From Rhinopomastus cyanomelas (lineage: Eukaryota > Chordata > Aves > Bucerotiformes > Rhinopomastidae): DNA of 64,000 nt. The stretch spans positions 1-64,000 of the forward strand of contig VXBP01002229.1 of NCBI GenBank assembly GCA_013400115.1, in the 5' to 3' direction. Shown here piece by piece: positions 22,640 to 35,981 of the stretch. Positions within the stretch are counted from its first letter, which is position 1. The number at the start of each line of letters is the position of its first letter. Both the position numbers and the translations under genes were made by a program. The notes beneath the pieces are model-generated. The model worked only from the letters and a program-made list of their open reading frames with translations. It had not been told where the DNA came from and did no database searches.

Positions 22640-24780
22640 TTGCCCTACACGCCGGTCTGCACCAGCTAAAAGCCCTTGAAACATTCAACTCCGAAACTAC
22701 TTCCAAAGGAGCCGTTACATTTCTCTGGGACTATCCTTTGGGAACCCAATTTTGGGGTTTTTATAAAGGGGTGGGGGGATTCAAAATTATCACGACTCAA
22801 TGTATTCCCCTACGCAGTAAAATAAAACATTGAGACCTTTTCTGAAGGTAGTTAGTGCATACAGCATTTATTTCTTTCCTAATTAAAAAGTTCCCTGTAT
22901 GTATTAACAGCACATTCGAGAAAGGGTTTATCACATGACAAACAGAAACCAGAACTCATTTTAAAAGGGTCATGACATTCTCAAGAGGTAGGTGAAGAGT
23001 CTCGACATACTTTTATATTCAATGGGCGAAGGACAACAGTCACATCCAGGGAAGACTATTCATCAGTTTACGCCAGTTAGGCTTCAAAACCAATGTTCTT
23101 CCATGACTGCTGCAGCTTCACTTTACCAAATACTGCACATTTCCCATCTCACACATCTTAACAGACAATGTTCTTAACCCTTCTTTCTACTGCTGAGAGC
23201 CCTCCTACCCGGGCTTTTAATAAAAGGCTTCATTTAGAGACTGAGTAGAAACACTGCAGAGCCATGGGGAAACAAGAATCTGCCTTCCACGAGTATTTTT
23301 TATCATTATTAACCTGGAATTCCATGTCATAAAGATTAACTAGCAGCTGAGAAAGCTAGAGAGAGAAGCATGGTAAGGTAAGGATTTTTGGAAAATGCTC
23401 CAGTAGCTTCTCCTCACAGTCATCTAAGCAGTCCAAGTTGCAAAACTGAAAAAAGATCTAGTCAAGCAACGAACAGCTTTTATTTTCCTGATCTCAGTCA
23501 TTAACTTCATGCACGATGCACAACTGCAGCATGACTGCACCTTCTTCACCTCACAAATGCCCCTTTTTCCTGTTAGCTGCCTACAGGGCGCAAGGAAAGG
23601 GAAGCAGTATTGTCCAACTCACCATTCAGAAGCCAGGAAAGCTGCAAAATCTTTCAGTACATGAATCTTTAAATATTCTTTCTGCTTCAGAGAGCTACAG
23701 ACTAAACCCAGGTATCCTTAAGAAGTATAATTAAAGCACTTAAAGCATCTTGAACAACTAGTCTGTGAAACAAATCCTCTAGAGAATGACCTGCATCCAC
23801 CAAGGATTGAGTAAGAGTTTTCACTGAAAGCTTCGTATTTGTTCTGTGGTTACAAAAGAGCACACCCCTCTGCCCATTGCTCCTTACAGAGATTTTTCCG
23901 AGGGGAACTGGAATGACTTGAGAATTTGACATCTCCAAGACAACTTTTGGTAAGACACACATTTCTAAGTAAAAAATATCATGTAAATCCACAGGATGCG
24001 CAGATTAAAAAACTGATGCTGGAAGAAATACATTCACCATGAAACTCATCTCTTTGTGACGGATTTAGATCAGAAAGTGCCTATTCACAACGTAGTTCTG
24101 TTTTGGCAGGTGACCTCAGTGGAATGACACGACTAGATACTGATGACATCCTCTCCTCCCTGTGACACACTTTGTGATCATTTAATAAACAATTTGTTAG
24201 AAGGAAAAAATACGCTGAACTGCATTGTTATGAACCACGTGGTTATTCTGACTAATTCTAAGCTTTCAGGAACCACAGATTCTCTAACATTGCAAAATCT
24301 GAGTAGCTTCAACATGCTGCAGCACTGAATTCCTTGTACATCCCCCTCCATTTTTTCCAGCAGAACATGGCTTTGACACACTGACACACTACACAGGATA
24401 ATCTACAGTAGAAGAATTCCAGCCATCTGGAGTCTACTCACACCAGTTTTTAAATGACACCTTCTCCAAAACACCTTTGCCCCTTCTGAACATGTTCCCT
24501 GTTGTAGAAATCCATTTACAAAATGTTATGTCCACACACACAGGCCACTGGACCGAACATCTGTCCTTCAGTTGAACACAGAAGTAACCAAAGGTAACTG
24601 ATAACTTACTACCACACATTTATAAATAAACTAATGAGACCTCCAAGTCAAAAGGCAAATTAGTGACTCAGGAAATTGTTTTCTTGTCAGGGCTCAAATG
24701 CAGTTTGAGTTTTCAAAGCCAATGCTACCCAATGGGGAAGGCCCTGCAATTCTTTATCTTATCACAGCATGATCCAAGTT
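22640..24780. other. Intergenic between GTF2A2 promoter and BNIP2 3' flank
   Basis: No gene or repeat family recognised; short frames only. Confidence 0.45.
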
Positions 24781-24789
24781 TTGAAATAG

Positions 24790-27204
24790 CTTTTATTAAT
24801 GTAACTCCAACTTTTGATCTATTTAAATATTTCAATATATTTATTTTAAATCTATTTTAAAAAGATAAATTTGACAAAAAGTTACCCAGCTGTGTTCAAG
24901 ATAACTTTAGGACCTCTTCGCTTTGGTAAGCAACCACCTCGCTGTTAAAAGACGAGCTGCAAAAGGCCAGAGAGGAGTAACTAGCTAGTATACCTGTTTC
25001 TCAAGCTGCAGACCTTTATGGACAGAAGGACTGGAGTCCTGTATTCACAAAAACTTACGCCAGAGGAGTAAACCGCTCCGTAAGCACAGATATTTCCAGA
25101 AGAAGTTATATTACTGCAGCATCGTTACTGAAAATCTCTCAGCCACTGGGAAAGACAACAACAGTCCCATCCTTGAGAACAGGACCTACACAGAGGACTG
25201 GCTGCTCTATGTACATAGGAAGCAAGAGTATACACAGAACTACAGTCCTTCCACTAAGAAAATTATTTTGCTGACAACAGTTTTTTTAATGAGAAAAAAC
25301 TTGAAATGAGATGATCACGATGCTCTAATGTAGGACTGACACAGAACCAGTACGTTAGGTAGTTTTACAGGTTTGCATGTTCATACACTTTGAGGTAAAC
25401 AGGCTCCAAATTTACTGACTGGAACTTCATGCTAACCTGGGTCAACATCAAAAACAAAGCAGGAGATAAAACAGCCCCAAAGAAACCGTTCACGTTACAG
25501 TTCTGCTTTCAGAGCAAGATCCAAACCTGACAAAATGGATGTAAAGCAACTTGAAATTTGCAATTTGCACTGTTTACAGAGAACACTTAAATCTCTTTGT
25601 AACTGTGATACTGAAGCTACTACAACAAAAGCACCTGGATCTTGAGATAAGAACCTCCGAACTGCAGACTGAGAACTCGCAGAGACATGGGTAATTTGCT
25701 GTCATCTGACATGAATAAGCTCCAAGTCCATACATGTATCTTAGAGACAGCAGATTAATTGGTAATAAGTCTGGACCATAGAACTCTCTTGGCTTGTATT
25801 AATTAGTGTCACACGGTAGTCTGGTTGAACACAACCTTTTCTTTTTAAATATGAGGACTGTGTAACACTACATTATATTAAGAACTGGTATTTTTGGCAT
25901 CAAGCTAAACTTGTAAGCACAATGAAACCCAAAAAGTGAAGAGTGAATACATTTGCTATAATATTATATTGCTCAACACCTCATTGGGTTTGTTTGCATG
26001 GACTTGTCCTCACAAGGAAACAACAATCACCACCAAAAGATGTTACAGACTTTTACTTGTCAGCCAGAGCATTACTGCCGCCCCGGTAAACCTATAAACA
26101 CAAAGTTGTGTGCCTGAACACCTACTAAAGACAAGTTTGCTGCCATTATGGGAGGAAAAAAAAGTCCAAATCCCCCCCCCACTACACTCTACCTTTAAAT
26201 CATGTTTTTCTATAAAGTGAAATGAGTGCTCATATCATGTGCCAGACTAAGAGCTTTAGAAATGGATGTTTCAGCTACAAGAACGACACAAGTAGCATTA
26301 AGATTCCCCAAAACTCTGCAAAAAATTGCTCTTACAGCTGGAATACGCATGACTCTCAACATCTACCAGGTATGACCAGAGTTCTTACTGGTGGCAGTGG
26401 GTATGCATCCAGAAAGAACTGCAATGACCTCAGTTTCTTCAGGTAGCTGAGACAGCCCTGATTTGCTGAAGCAGATACTGAATTCAGAACTTGAGCTGAG
26501 AAACATCTTGCTAGTCCTTCAAACAGTTCCAATTCTGTTGTGGCTTAAGCTTAAACCGTTTGGCCAACAGACTGAAGTCGAGCAGTTGTGCATCCTGAAA
26601 AACAGACTAGAAGACACCAAAGTTCAAGCTCACTCTAGTGAGGTAAATGAGTACTGCTTGTATTAGGTATGTGAGCAAAAATAACCATCTCCACACGTGT
26701 GAGACTACATTATGTGATTGTTAGTATAAAAAAAATTAAGCTTTCTGTGACAAAGAAATGCACTTGACCATTTACAGCAAAAGAGGTTTATATAATAACA
26801 AGTAACTTATAGCCTTGCCTGCCTGCAAACGAATTCCTTCAGCAGGTACACCCAATATATTGCTCAGTCATAAAAATATATATTATCTCTTTCCTTTAAC
26901 ATTTAGGTATATAAATATTTTACTGAAGAACATGCATCACTTAGATAAACAATCACCAGAACATCCTCTGAAGATGTCAGGTTCTTTGACATTTAGCAGT
27001 ACAAAATGATTACATTAACTCAGCTATTAAAGACAAACCAATGCAGCAATAAGAAGTCCACTGCCTGCTAGTCCAAAGAAATTAAGCACCTTCTGCAACA
27101 GGTTATATAATATATAAACACACACACACAGAACGGATTGTAAAAGGAGCAAAAATCACATCTTTCCATCTGCAATATTCTTCAGTCTCGTTCAGGCCCC
27201 AAAC
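24790..27204 (-). other. BNIP2: BNIP2 3' flank, probable 3' UTR of unknown length
   Basis: AT-rich sequence after the stop with no other gene. Canonical minus-strand AATAAA signals occur at 24792-24797 and 24840-24845, which would give a 3' UTR of about 2.4 kb. Closer variant signals cannot be excluded. Confidence 0.35.
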
Positions 27205-27253
27205 TTAATGTTCACTTTTCTGCTCTTGCTTTCCATTAAGCTCTTGGTCGACT
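27205..27253 (-). CDS. BNIP2: BNIP2 terminal coding exon
   Basis: 49 nt after an acceptor ending CTAAGCAG. It completes R307 and reads VDQELNGKQEQKSEH, then TAA at 27205-27207. It matches the human tail, which begins VDQELNGKQ. Confidence 0.95.
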
Positions 27254-30200
27254 CTGCTTAGCAAAGAGAACAGTACATTAAAATTATGTTAAGAAGCAAT
27301 TCAGCTCAACAGCTCATGTATTAAGCAAAAACTATTCATCTTAACAAGAAAACCCTAAGATTTTACAAGGAAAATGTCTTAATAAATAAATATTAATGCA
27401 TTTACTGAACAATGGCTTTTAATGAAAAGAATATCTATTTTCCTGCCTCCCCCTAGAAATTAACTGAAATCGTTAAGAAATCATTTAGGTAACTATAGCA
27501 TTTGAAAGGAAGCATTTCAAAAGTGCAAGTGAAGGAAAAAGAACATTCTGGACTTTCATAAATGAGCGCAAGCAGGAACACAAGTTCACAGGTAACATGA
27601 TACGCTGCACAGTGAGCACAGAATTACCATTAAGAGTAATTAAGCCAAGAAGATAACAGCATTAGTTGAATCAACAGAAGTGGCTCCTTAACTGCAATGA
27701 CTTGTTGCTGTTTGTGCCTTTTTACTTTTAAAGTATCTGCCCTGGAACTAGCAAACAGAACTGCTTTGCAGAAACCCTGCGATGGTTGACAGTTCTGCTG
27801 AAGACGTAGTTTTCCTCTTTACAGTAAGAGGAAGCTACAGGCTTAGCTATATCTCCTGGAAAATAAGTTGTGCATGGAGGTAAATTAATTTTAAAACCAA
27901 CACCAGTTGCAAGCTGAGGAAGGCTAAGGCCAAGTTTGTTTTCTAATTACATAATTGTCTAACCGACCTGCTCAGCCTCAACCCACACCCAGCAGCAATC
28001 CTAAGCCACAGAACTATAAGCAGGGGAGTCTACTGCACAGTTTTTTATCTGTACTGAAAGGGCTTCTTAACTTCGACAGGTTTAGTCCTTCAAGTAACAC
28101 ACTGCAAAGTTATCACTTAATTGCAATAATTTCTAGGGAATGTTCAACACTTGTTACCAGCTTCACCCGTTCGTGCTTTCAGAAATAATTTAAATTCCTT
28201 TCATTTTAATCCCTCAGCGTCCCTCTCTAGATCCATTACCCGATTTAGACAATGGTTAAGCACATACAGGAAAAGAGTAATTTAAAAATCAGCAAAGTTA
28301 GTAGCAAAACCTTACAGGACATGTGTTAGTGAGAGTGGAAAAAATTATCCGTTCTAAAAAATCAGCGGCAGGAACAGCTTGAACAGTTAACAGGAAACTG
28401 TGAATTAACAAACTGGAAATCCAATGTTTATTAGGAAGGAACAGGGGCACTGCAAATACAAACAGCACTCAAATCACTAATTTAGACTGTAGCTGTGCAA
28501 GTTAAAAACCAAAAAGGTAGTGCATACCAAGATTCTAAGACACAAGGTTATGTATTATTAGGGCATCTTCCAGAGCTGCATCTCTGCTGATGCACAGCTA
28601 CAGCTCAGCACCTAAAACCAGCTCTTCCTTCAGACCTCACTTATTAGAAACAGCGACACGTGATTTAACTTTGCTCGTCTGTAACAGAGACTACTCACAG
28701 GTATCTGTTTGAACACCTGGGGTGAGCTCTTTGAGATGATATGCTGTACTTGCAGGCACTTCATGCATAAACACCTAGTCACTAGTGCATGTTTATATTT
28801 ACAAATGCCTATTCCTTTATGCAAGCCAATCAACTGGGAGTTAGTTGCAGTGCACATTGTCTTAACTAGATGCAACCCTAATCAAAATATGAATATACCT
28901 TTTCTGTTTCTTTCTAAATTTTTCTTCTTCATACCTTGGTGAGGAAAAGTTTGATTTCAGTAAATATAACATACGAAGGCCGAATTCAACAGAAGCTGCA
29001 AAATGCTATTCATGTCAATACAAAATCTAGAAGTATATACCAAGTTTTGAAACTGATATAATCAAGAAAAAAAATATTGTTTAGTACCTCCAACATCTAT
29101 AACCATTAAACAAGAAACATTAAGATTTAATTACTACAACATATGAACTAAATACAACTTCCTGTACAGTATTAACAACCATCACTAAAACGTAAAGTTG
29201 GAAACCAGATCTAATCCTCCACAGGAGTACAAGAATTAACTCCGTAAGTCAAAGTTCAGCCTTTACAGAACAGTTAAAGGTCCATCAATACATAAATAAG
29301 TCTCAACACTTGCCATGACAGTCTGAATATTCCTAACATGTCCTTCAAAAGCCCTAGTAATAAAAGAAAAAATATTCTGAAGAGAGCACGAGGCTGCTTC
29401 AGCATTTTCATGTCTTTTCTCCCTGCCCTAAGAATATCATGGTTTTGCTTTTTTTATTAGAAGTTAAGATGTGCAGCTGGTACCAGCTGAATGTACACTG
29501 CACCAACCAAGCGTTCCTGGGAGCAGGCAGAGGGGATCTGCCCAAGATGGACATACCCTTCTGTCTACACAGCGAGACTCACTGCGTTATGGTTCTGTGA
29601 TCATCTACTGTGATATATACTCTATAAGTTTTCTATGTTTTACTCATCAGAATTGTTAGCAATTTAATCTGGCTTTTTTAGGACCAAAGCTTATGGCTTC
29701 TCCTCTACAACTGCACCCACAGATGCTATTTGTATCATATTTGATAGCACAGTTGTGCTGATGGTGAAGTGGGTATTTATATCTGGAGGGAAGGGAGAAA
29801 ACCAAGGACACTGATGTTGCCTTCAGCTCTTCACAAAAGTAATTTTAAAACTGATGAGTAGGGATTCAGCATTTTTCCACCAGAGCTCTTATGTAAAATC
29901 CCTACCCAAGTGATACTTCACCACTGAACTTGTTCCACATTTTCACTGAAGATACTATAAATAACTCCGGTATCAGCACGCCCAGAATTTTTTACTCAAA
30001 AGCCAGTTTAGTATGTAAAAGGGGTAGAATAAGTGGAACGAGGCTGTGTCTGTAAGGCTTAATTCACACACTGTAACTGGATAAATAGATAAGGCACTGT
30101 CTTAAAATCCATGCTACTTGCATACCAAACTGCAGTCAGCAACGTGGTCAAACATCTCCTAAATATAGTGGTGATCTGAGTGAAATGATTTCATTCAATG

Positions 30201-33200
30201 CAAAGTATTACTTATAAACTAAGCAGTGAACACAGAATACACTCATTCTGAAACATGTTTGAATAATAAAACGTACTGTTTTATGCATTCTGGGATGCCA
30301 ACGTATTCCATGGGGATGAGTTCAGCTAATTCTGCCAGGGTAAAGACATACCGAATCTTCTGGCTGAATTTTGAGCTGTGGAAGAACAAACGCAGGGTAC
30401 AGTTACAAGTTCAAGAACATTTCTGTAGGTCAGTATTAACTTCAAGAACTCGTTTAAGATTTCATTTTTTAAAAAAGATTATTTATTACCTAATAAAAGG
30501 CTTTGTGATGGCCAGAAGTGTTCTGATGAACCAAGATGGATGAACTATGATTAATGACTTCAGATTTTTCCTTAACCTGAAGGATTCAGAGGACATAATT
30601 ACTGGAGCAAAAAGGCAGCAGGACAAGGAATATTTTTAATAGATATAAAAAGGATATTTTTGCAAGCAAAATTGTCAACAAACTAGCATTCTGATATTCC
30701 ATTATCAGAAGTTACCATCAACCAGAAGAAAACAAAAAGACCACACAACTGCACAGTAAAAATTTAAGATAGGCTATTAGACAACAGTGGCAACAACGTA
30801 AGTTTCTTTGAATCCTTTTACACAACTAGTGATGATGTGCTCACAAAGGACTCCCTTTTTATCTCGTCATATTAAGACAAGAAGTTTTAAGGACATTCTA
30901 CTTAGCAACAACCCTCAGTACTGTAACAAAGCTATTTTCAGTAAAACCCACCACAACAAACATGCACACAGCATTACTCCACACTCTGTAGCTTACAAAG
31001 AGCTTTTCAATACACCAAGCACTCAGCTTAATGAAGTCTTATCAGGAGGTACCAGACAGCACATTAAACAGCAGTTTTTCCTTAAAAGATGAATCAATGA
31101 CCACACAAATTTTGTAGGAAAACACTGCACAGCTTCTTACCTTCTATCAATTTGCTGGTAACATTTCCTAAGCCAGCCTAAGCTTGGCATTTTTCTCCGC
31201 GTTGTTGCGCCGTTCAGGTAAACTATCATGTAGTTCTCTGCTACTAAGAGCTCTAAAGTGCCAATTACATACCTGCAGATACAAGCAAAGAAAGCTTTCA
31301 AGTGAAGATCTGTAGATACTAAAAGAAATGTTCAAATATATACTAAAAAAAAAAACCAAAACAAGAGAGGTGGCAACAGTGTTGAGCAACATCTTTTTCC
31401 CTCCACCTGGAAACAAATACTATTTGTTGCCCTTCCCTCATCTGAAATACAAAAAGCTCAATTAAAAGAGAGAGAAGTAACTGTCCTGGCATTAAAATAC
31501 AAAGTTTCACAACATGAAATGAAACCAGTATTCAGAGAGAGACAATCACTTACTTAAACAGATTGTCCATTAGGTATCTGTAGTTAGGCTGGCTGCTTTC
31601 AGGCATAAAGCAAACAGCAAACACAACAATGGCATTTAACCCATCACCGTAATAACCTAGAGGCAAAGAAAAAGAGCAACACTGGTAATAAAGCAGACTG
31701 TATATTGACAACATTTACACAAGTCAAGCACATTCAGTAAATATTTCCATTATCACCTTAAAGAAATTTACAAATACCTCTTTTCTATGTTTTCTGTATG
31801 AGTCTGTGCGTAAAGATTTCTTTTTAAACTTTATCTACTTCTGAAAAAATAGCTCAAGTTGATGCAAATCCAAGCAACAATCAACACCTTGGTATGTTTC
31901 ATAACACTTTATGTAGGTTTTCCTCTAACTTAAGCTCCACAGACTGTTGAAAAGTGTTATTAAATTGATTTATGCCTTACTCGAGCTACTGTTAATGCTT
32001 TCAGCAGTCAACCCCAAAACTCTACCGGTAGCACTGATACTGTAGGACAGGTAAGATTTTACATCATCTGTACACATTAGTAGCTTCATCTGAATACATG
32101 CACATCTTTGGAACTTTAAAATATTAAATTAAAATATTAAATCAACTGTATCACAGAATGGCTGGAAGGGACCTCTAGTTCCATGGGCAGGGACACCTCT
32201 CACCAGAGCAGGTTGCCCAGAGCCCCATCCAACCTGGCATTGAACACTTCCAGGATGGAGCAGCCACAGCCTCCTCAGGCAATCTGTTCCAGTGCCTCAG
32301 CACTCTTACAGGGAGCAGTTTCTTCCAAAGATCAATCCAAAACTCCTCTCTTTCAGCTTGGAACCATCTCCCTGGTTCTATCACTGGAGTCCCTCTCCAG
32401 CTTAACATACCTTAATGCTACACCAAAGGAAACATTACAGGAGTCTATGTCCAAAGCTCTTGCTGTGCCACCCCAACTCAGCTTAAAAGACTAGTTTCTC
32501 AAGAGTTCCCCATAGCACATCACCAATCCTTACCCCCATGACTGATAACTTTTTTATATGGTTCAATTGCCTTCATGTCCACTCTATGATCCTGTTCTCC
32601 AAACCTAAACATTCGCCAGCGTCGACCATCATCCTTCTCCTCTTCTGCGGTGTATTCTGTAAGTGATCCTTTCCTAATTACATCAGTAGTTTTTGGTTTT
32701 GGAAGATCATCTGCCAAAGTTAACACATGTTCAAGATTCCGTATGAATGACACATATTAGGACAATCAATTAAAGCCCAGATTTAACCACTTTGCTATCT
32801 AAATTTAATAGTCCTTAGCCAGTGGGGCACATCAGCTGACTCGGTTCCTTCAGTCATTACAAAAGAGGATCTCGTGGGTGTCATATATATTTCACCAAAA
32901 TCCTCTATCTTGTCAGTTACCCACTGGCTGTCATTTTTTGTGTTGAAGTAAAATTTCCATTTGTGTAGGAGACCTATTCAGCGGTACCCTTTCAGACCCT
33001 GCTGGGTGGCACCAAAATAGACAAAGTGGTTAACTCCAGTGACAATTACACAGGTCACTTGATCACAGAATGACATCGAAGCATGATTTAAAGCAGTGGC
33101 ACTGACAGTTCCTCGCAAGCAGACATGCAGGCAGATCTATAGAAATTAAATTCAATTTACGTGTGTGCAATCGATATATGTGACATTTATGCCGACAGCA

Positions 33201-35981
33201 ATCTGTAAAACAATTTGCTCCAACTAAATTATGATTCTTGACTTTGTTGCATAGACCTTACCCAAAGTGAGAAAAACCTACTGCAAGTTAGTTGTCTGTT
33301 CCCAAGAGAAAGCTGTTAATTGAAACTATCCTTCCCGGAAAATGAAGGCAGCAGCATTAAAGGAAGAAAAGACAGAAACCCTTTTCAGCCACTTTTTAAA
33401 ACAAGGCACAAATAACTGGAACATTTCCTTTGCATCATTGCAAAAGTAACCCTAAACAGCAGTTCTTCACTAAAACAAAGAAAATCCTTTCACATAAGCA
33501 AACCCACAGCCTCTGTTATGAAAACTTTACCTGCAATAGTGCTTTAGCTATTTGAAAAAAACCCCAATCTCTTATTCTAAAGAGTGTTTCTTTCTCTACT
33601 TTTAAGCTATCTTGCAATAAAAAACCAATAGTGTTTCATATGAAACAGAGAAAAGAGAGCTTTCTGCTTGGTCAGAAGTTATACTTTATACTGGAAAAAA
33701 AGAATAATTGAGTTTACGTGTTTAATCATTAGACACATTCTTAAGTCATGAAGGTCACATAAGTTAAAGACTTCAGTTTACACAAAAGGTCCTTAAAGAG
33801 TAATTAAACTGCAAGTTGGAAATCCGTGCTTTAACTCCTTTTTCACTTCACATACAATTTGTTAGAATCTCCAGGATTTGTCTGCAAAAATAAGTGGCAG
33901 CATCTATTAATTTCTTAAAAATAAGTTCATTGCTAATGTGGCTATAGCTAAGTTAACTGCTTATCATGTCATTTCAGAATTCCTCAATGCTAAATAGAGG
34001 TTCTTCTACCATTTCCAGTCTATCTGAAAACTTTACAAACTCTCAGGCTACAGATCTTTTGCCGTCCTCACCACAGTGAGACATGAGATACTGTTAGTCA
34101 AAACTTCTACAAATACCATTCAGTCCTCCCTAAATACAAAGACTTGCAATTAATTGATTTCTGACTAATCTGTAGTCTTTATCCCTTTATATGGTTCACC
34201 TCTATTTAAAACTGATCCATAATACATGTAAAACACCTTTCATTTTCTTTTCTCCAGGTTGGTTCTTAAAAGGATTCTTTAGAACTTCAAGTCTTACAGG
34301 CATTTCATAACATTCATCTAAGTTTATCTGGAGTTACAGCCTTTATGTTGCCACTACACTAATCACACGAGGTCTGATTTGCTCTTTAAAAGCTCATTGC
34401 ACCTATTTCCAATTGCTCATGTAGTCACTCTTTGTATTTTTCCTTTTACAACAGAGACACAGTCATTTCCCACCTGAAGAACTGCTGACCTGCACCTAAG
34501 AAAATGGAACCATTTTAGGACATCACATCAAAGTAGCGAAATCCTCACCTTCCCATTCAAACTCATTGCTGTTTTCTGAAGGAGTATCTAAGTCATCCAA
34601 ATTGATCTCTCCACTCTCATCGAAGTCATCAGACAGCACAGATTCCTCACTGCGGTCCAAAGTTAAGCTAATATCTGGAGCCATCAATTTCTTCTTCACT
34701 TTGGTTCCAATAACATCTGCATTTAAAACAGGAAATTATTTCTTTTCAAAGCTAAAGCTTTAAGTTAATGCCCATAATTTAAATATTATGTTTGGAATAA
34801 GAATTACACTCAGGGCGAAAAGAACAGCTCTTGGTGGTGGTCATGACGGAGTTTTCTTGAGTGCACATACACAGTGATCAGTGTCAGACCACCCTGTTTC
34901 CTACAGAAGAAAAAACCTCAGGTTCTGCTGTCACCTAAGCACCTATTACCCCTGTGTGCTATATTTAAGTGTACTATGAGTTGTTCTACATATTATACTA
35001 AATCAGCCTTGCCAATAATGCAACTGATTCACATTGCTAGCCCTTGGTTTTTCCCAGTACAGAACAATCTTTGAAGAAACAAAATACAATATACAAGCCA
35101 CGGAAAAGAGAAAAAAGTCTGGCCGATAACAGGGAGTACAAAACTATTAAGTAAAAATACAGCAGCATGAAGAGTCACATATTTTATTCTAAGATCCTTT
35201 TCTTTCTAGACTTGATTTTTATGATAACTTTCACATACAAAAATGTCATTTAGAATGATGTTTCCTCAAGCCTGACTCAAAAAATAAAACATCACACACA
35301 CACACCCCCCCCCAACACAACAAAATAAAACTGAGCTTTACAACTGCCATTTAAGCCCATCAGCTGGGCTGGAGTGCTCTTACCAGCTTCACTTTCTGTT
35401 TCAGCTGCAGCCAATATATCTGAGTCAACAGGATCATCCTCTGGCAGGGGCCTGGTGCACAAAGCAGAAACTATTGTTACAAAACTTTTTAAACAACCAG
35501 CCAAATGACAAATATTGAGACTTATACACTTCTAAAGAACCCACTGTGTGGTAGTACTGCCATTTACTTCTAGTGCTAAGTTCAGGCTTTCTGTAAGCAA
35601 AGCACCAAAGTAGCAGAAAATTCTTCTACAACACTCACTTGACCATCTGCTGGTGTGACAATGCCAAAATACTGGTTGTTACTGGTGTATGTCAACCTCA
35701 CAAGTTAAAAACATATACTTTACTTGTTTAGCAGTGTCATTCCTGTATCACTTAACTAATGCATTACCATGAAGTGATCCCTTATTGGGCCACAAAGAAA
35801 CAGCACAAAATCTTTGAGATCACTGGAAATCACTTCAAGATTATTATCGAGGGTGAGTTCACCCGAAGATAAAGAGCTGGCTTATTCTCAATTTTATGAA
35901 TTTCATTTGAATTACTTAAAAAAAAAAAAACCTTGGAAAATCTTCATCTTGCCATTCTTCCTTAAACTCAACACCTTCCAT
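27205..35981 (-). CDS. BNIP2: BCL2/adenovirus E1B 19 kDa-interacting protein 2 (BCH-domain scaffold), ten coding exons
   Basis: Cytoplasmic scaffold whose C-terminal BCH domain (CRAL-TRIO-like) binds small GTPases such as Cdc42 and RhoA regulators and their partners; it acts in cell shape, differentiation and apoptosis. Minus-strand coding exons are 35932-35981, 35384-35451, 34549-34716, 32534-32710, 31554-31656, 31141-31272, 30490-30576, 30277-30375, 28899-28934 and 27205-27253 (969 nt, 322 aa). The acidic N-terminal half begins MEGVEFKEEWQDEDFP and includes SENSNEFEWE. The BCH domain spans about residues 150-300, and the basic end contains YEEEKF then VDQELNGKQ. All phases close and all introns are GT-AG. 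The ATG at 35981 has an in-frame TGA 20 codons upstream (36039-36041) within the same apparent exon. Odd points are a T-tract 5' splice site after the first coding exon and a 36-nt exon. GTF2A2 lies downstream on the same strand, as in human. Confidence 0.97.
28899..28934 (-). CDS. BNIP2: BNIP2 coding exon 9 (36 nt)
   Basis: A very short exon between an acceptor ending CACCAAG and the donor GTATAT. It completes Q295, adds YEEEKFRKKQK, a charged stretch, and starts R307. Its 36 nt is a multiple of three and its end phases are equal, so skipping it keeps the frame; alternative splicing is plausible. Confidence 0.88.
30277..30375 (-). CDS. BNIP2: BNIP2 coding exon 8
   Basis: 99 nt between an acceptor ending TTCCACAG and the donor GTACGT. 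It reads SKFSQKIRYVFTLAEL through PMEYVGIPECIK, the end of the BCH domain. Confidence 0.97.
30490..30576 (-). CDS. BNIP2: BNIP2 coding exon 7
   Basis: 87 nt between an acceptor ending CCTTCAG and the donor GTAATA. It reads LRKNLKSLIIVHPSWFI through ITKPFI, the conserved BCH strand and helix around VHPSWF. Confidence 0.97.
   Translation of the reverse strand, partial: VKEKSEVINHSSSILVHQNTSGHHKAFY
31141..31272 (-). CDS. BNIP2: BNIP2 coding exon 6
   Basis: 132 nt between an acceptor ending ATCTGCAG and the donor GTAAGA. It reads YVIGTLELLVAENYMIVYLN through LRKCYQQIDR, a BCH core segment. Confidence 0.97.
31554..31656 (-). CDS. BNIP2: BNIP2 coding exon 5
   Basis: 103 nt between an acceptor ending GCCTCTAG and the donor GTAAGT. 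It reads YYGDGLNAIVVFAVCF through YRYLMDNLF, a BCH core segment. Confidence 0.97.
32151..32425 (-). mobile_element. CR1 3' end in BNIP2 intron
   Basis: TATCACAGAATGGCTGGAAG, CCATGGGCAGGGACACC, CATCCAACCTGGCATTGAAC and CAATCTGTTCCAGTGCCTCA form a CR1 tail in the same orientation as BNIP2, between coding exons 4 and 5. Confidence 0.85.
32534..32710 (-). CDS. BNIP2: BNIP2 coding exon 4
   Basis: 177 nt between an acceptor ending TTGGCAG and the donor GTAAGG. It reads DDLPKPKTTDVIRKGS through YKKVISHG, at the entry to the BCH domain. A CR1 copy begins about 110 bp downstream in the following intron. Confidence 0.97.
34549..34716 (-). CDS. BNIP2: BNIP2 coding exon 3
   Basis: 168 nt between an acceptor ending AATGCAG and the donor GTGAGG. 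It reads VIGTKVKKKLMAPDISL through SENSNEFEWE. The KKKLMAPD and SGEI segments match the human protein closely. Confidence 0.97.
35384..35451 (-). CDS. BNIP2: BNIP2 coding exon 2
   Basis: 68 nt between an acceptor ending TGCACCAG and the donor GTAAGA. It completes R17 and reads PLPEDDPVDSDILAA, an acidic segment; the last base starts a GAT codon finished in the next exon. Confidence 0.94.

Noticed and set aside
35291..35313. CA plus poly-C run as a regulatory site
   Set aside because: Simple repeat in a BNIP2 intron without other signals.
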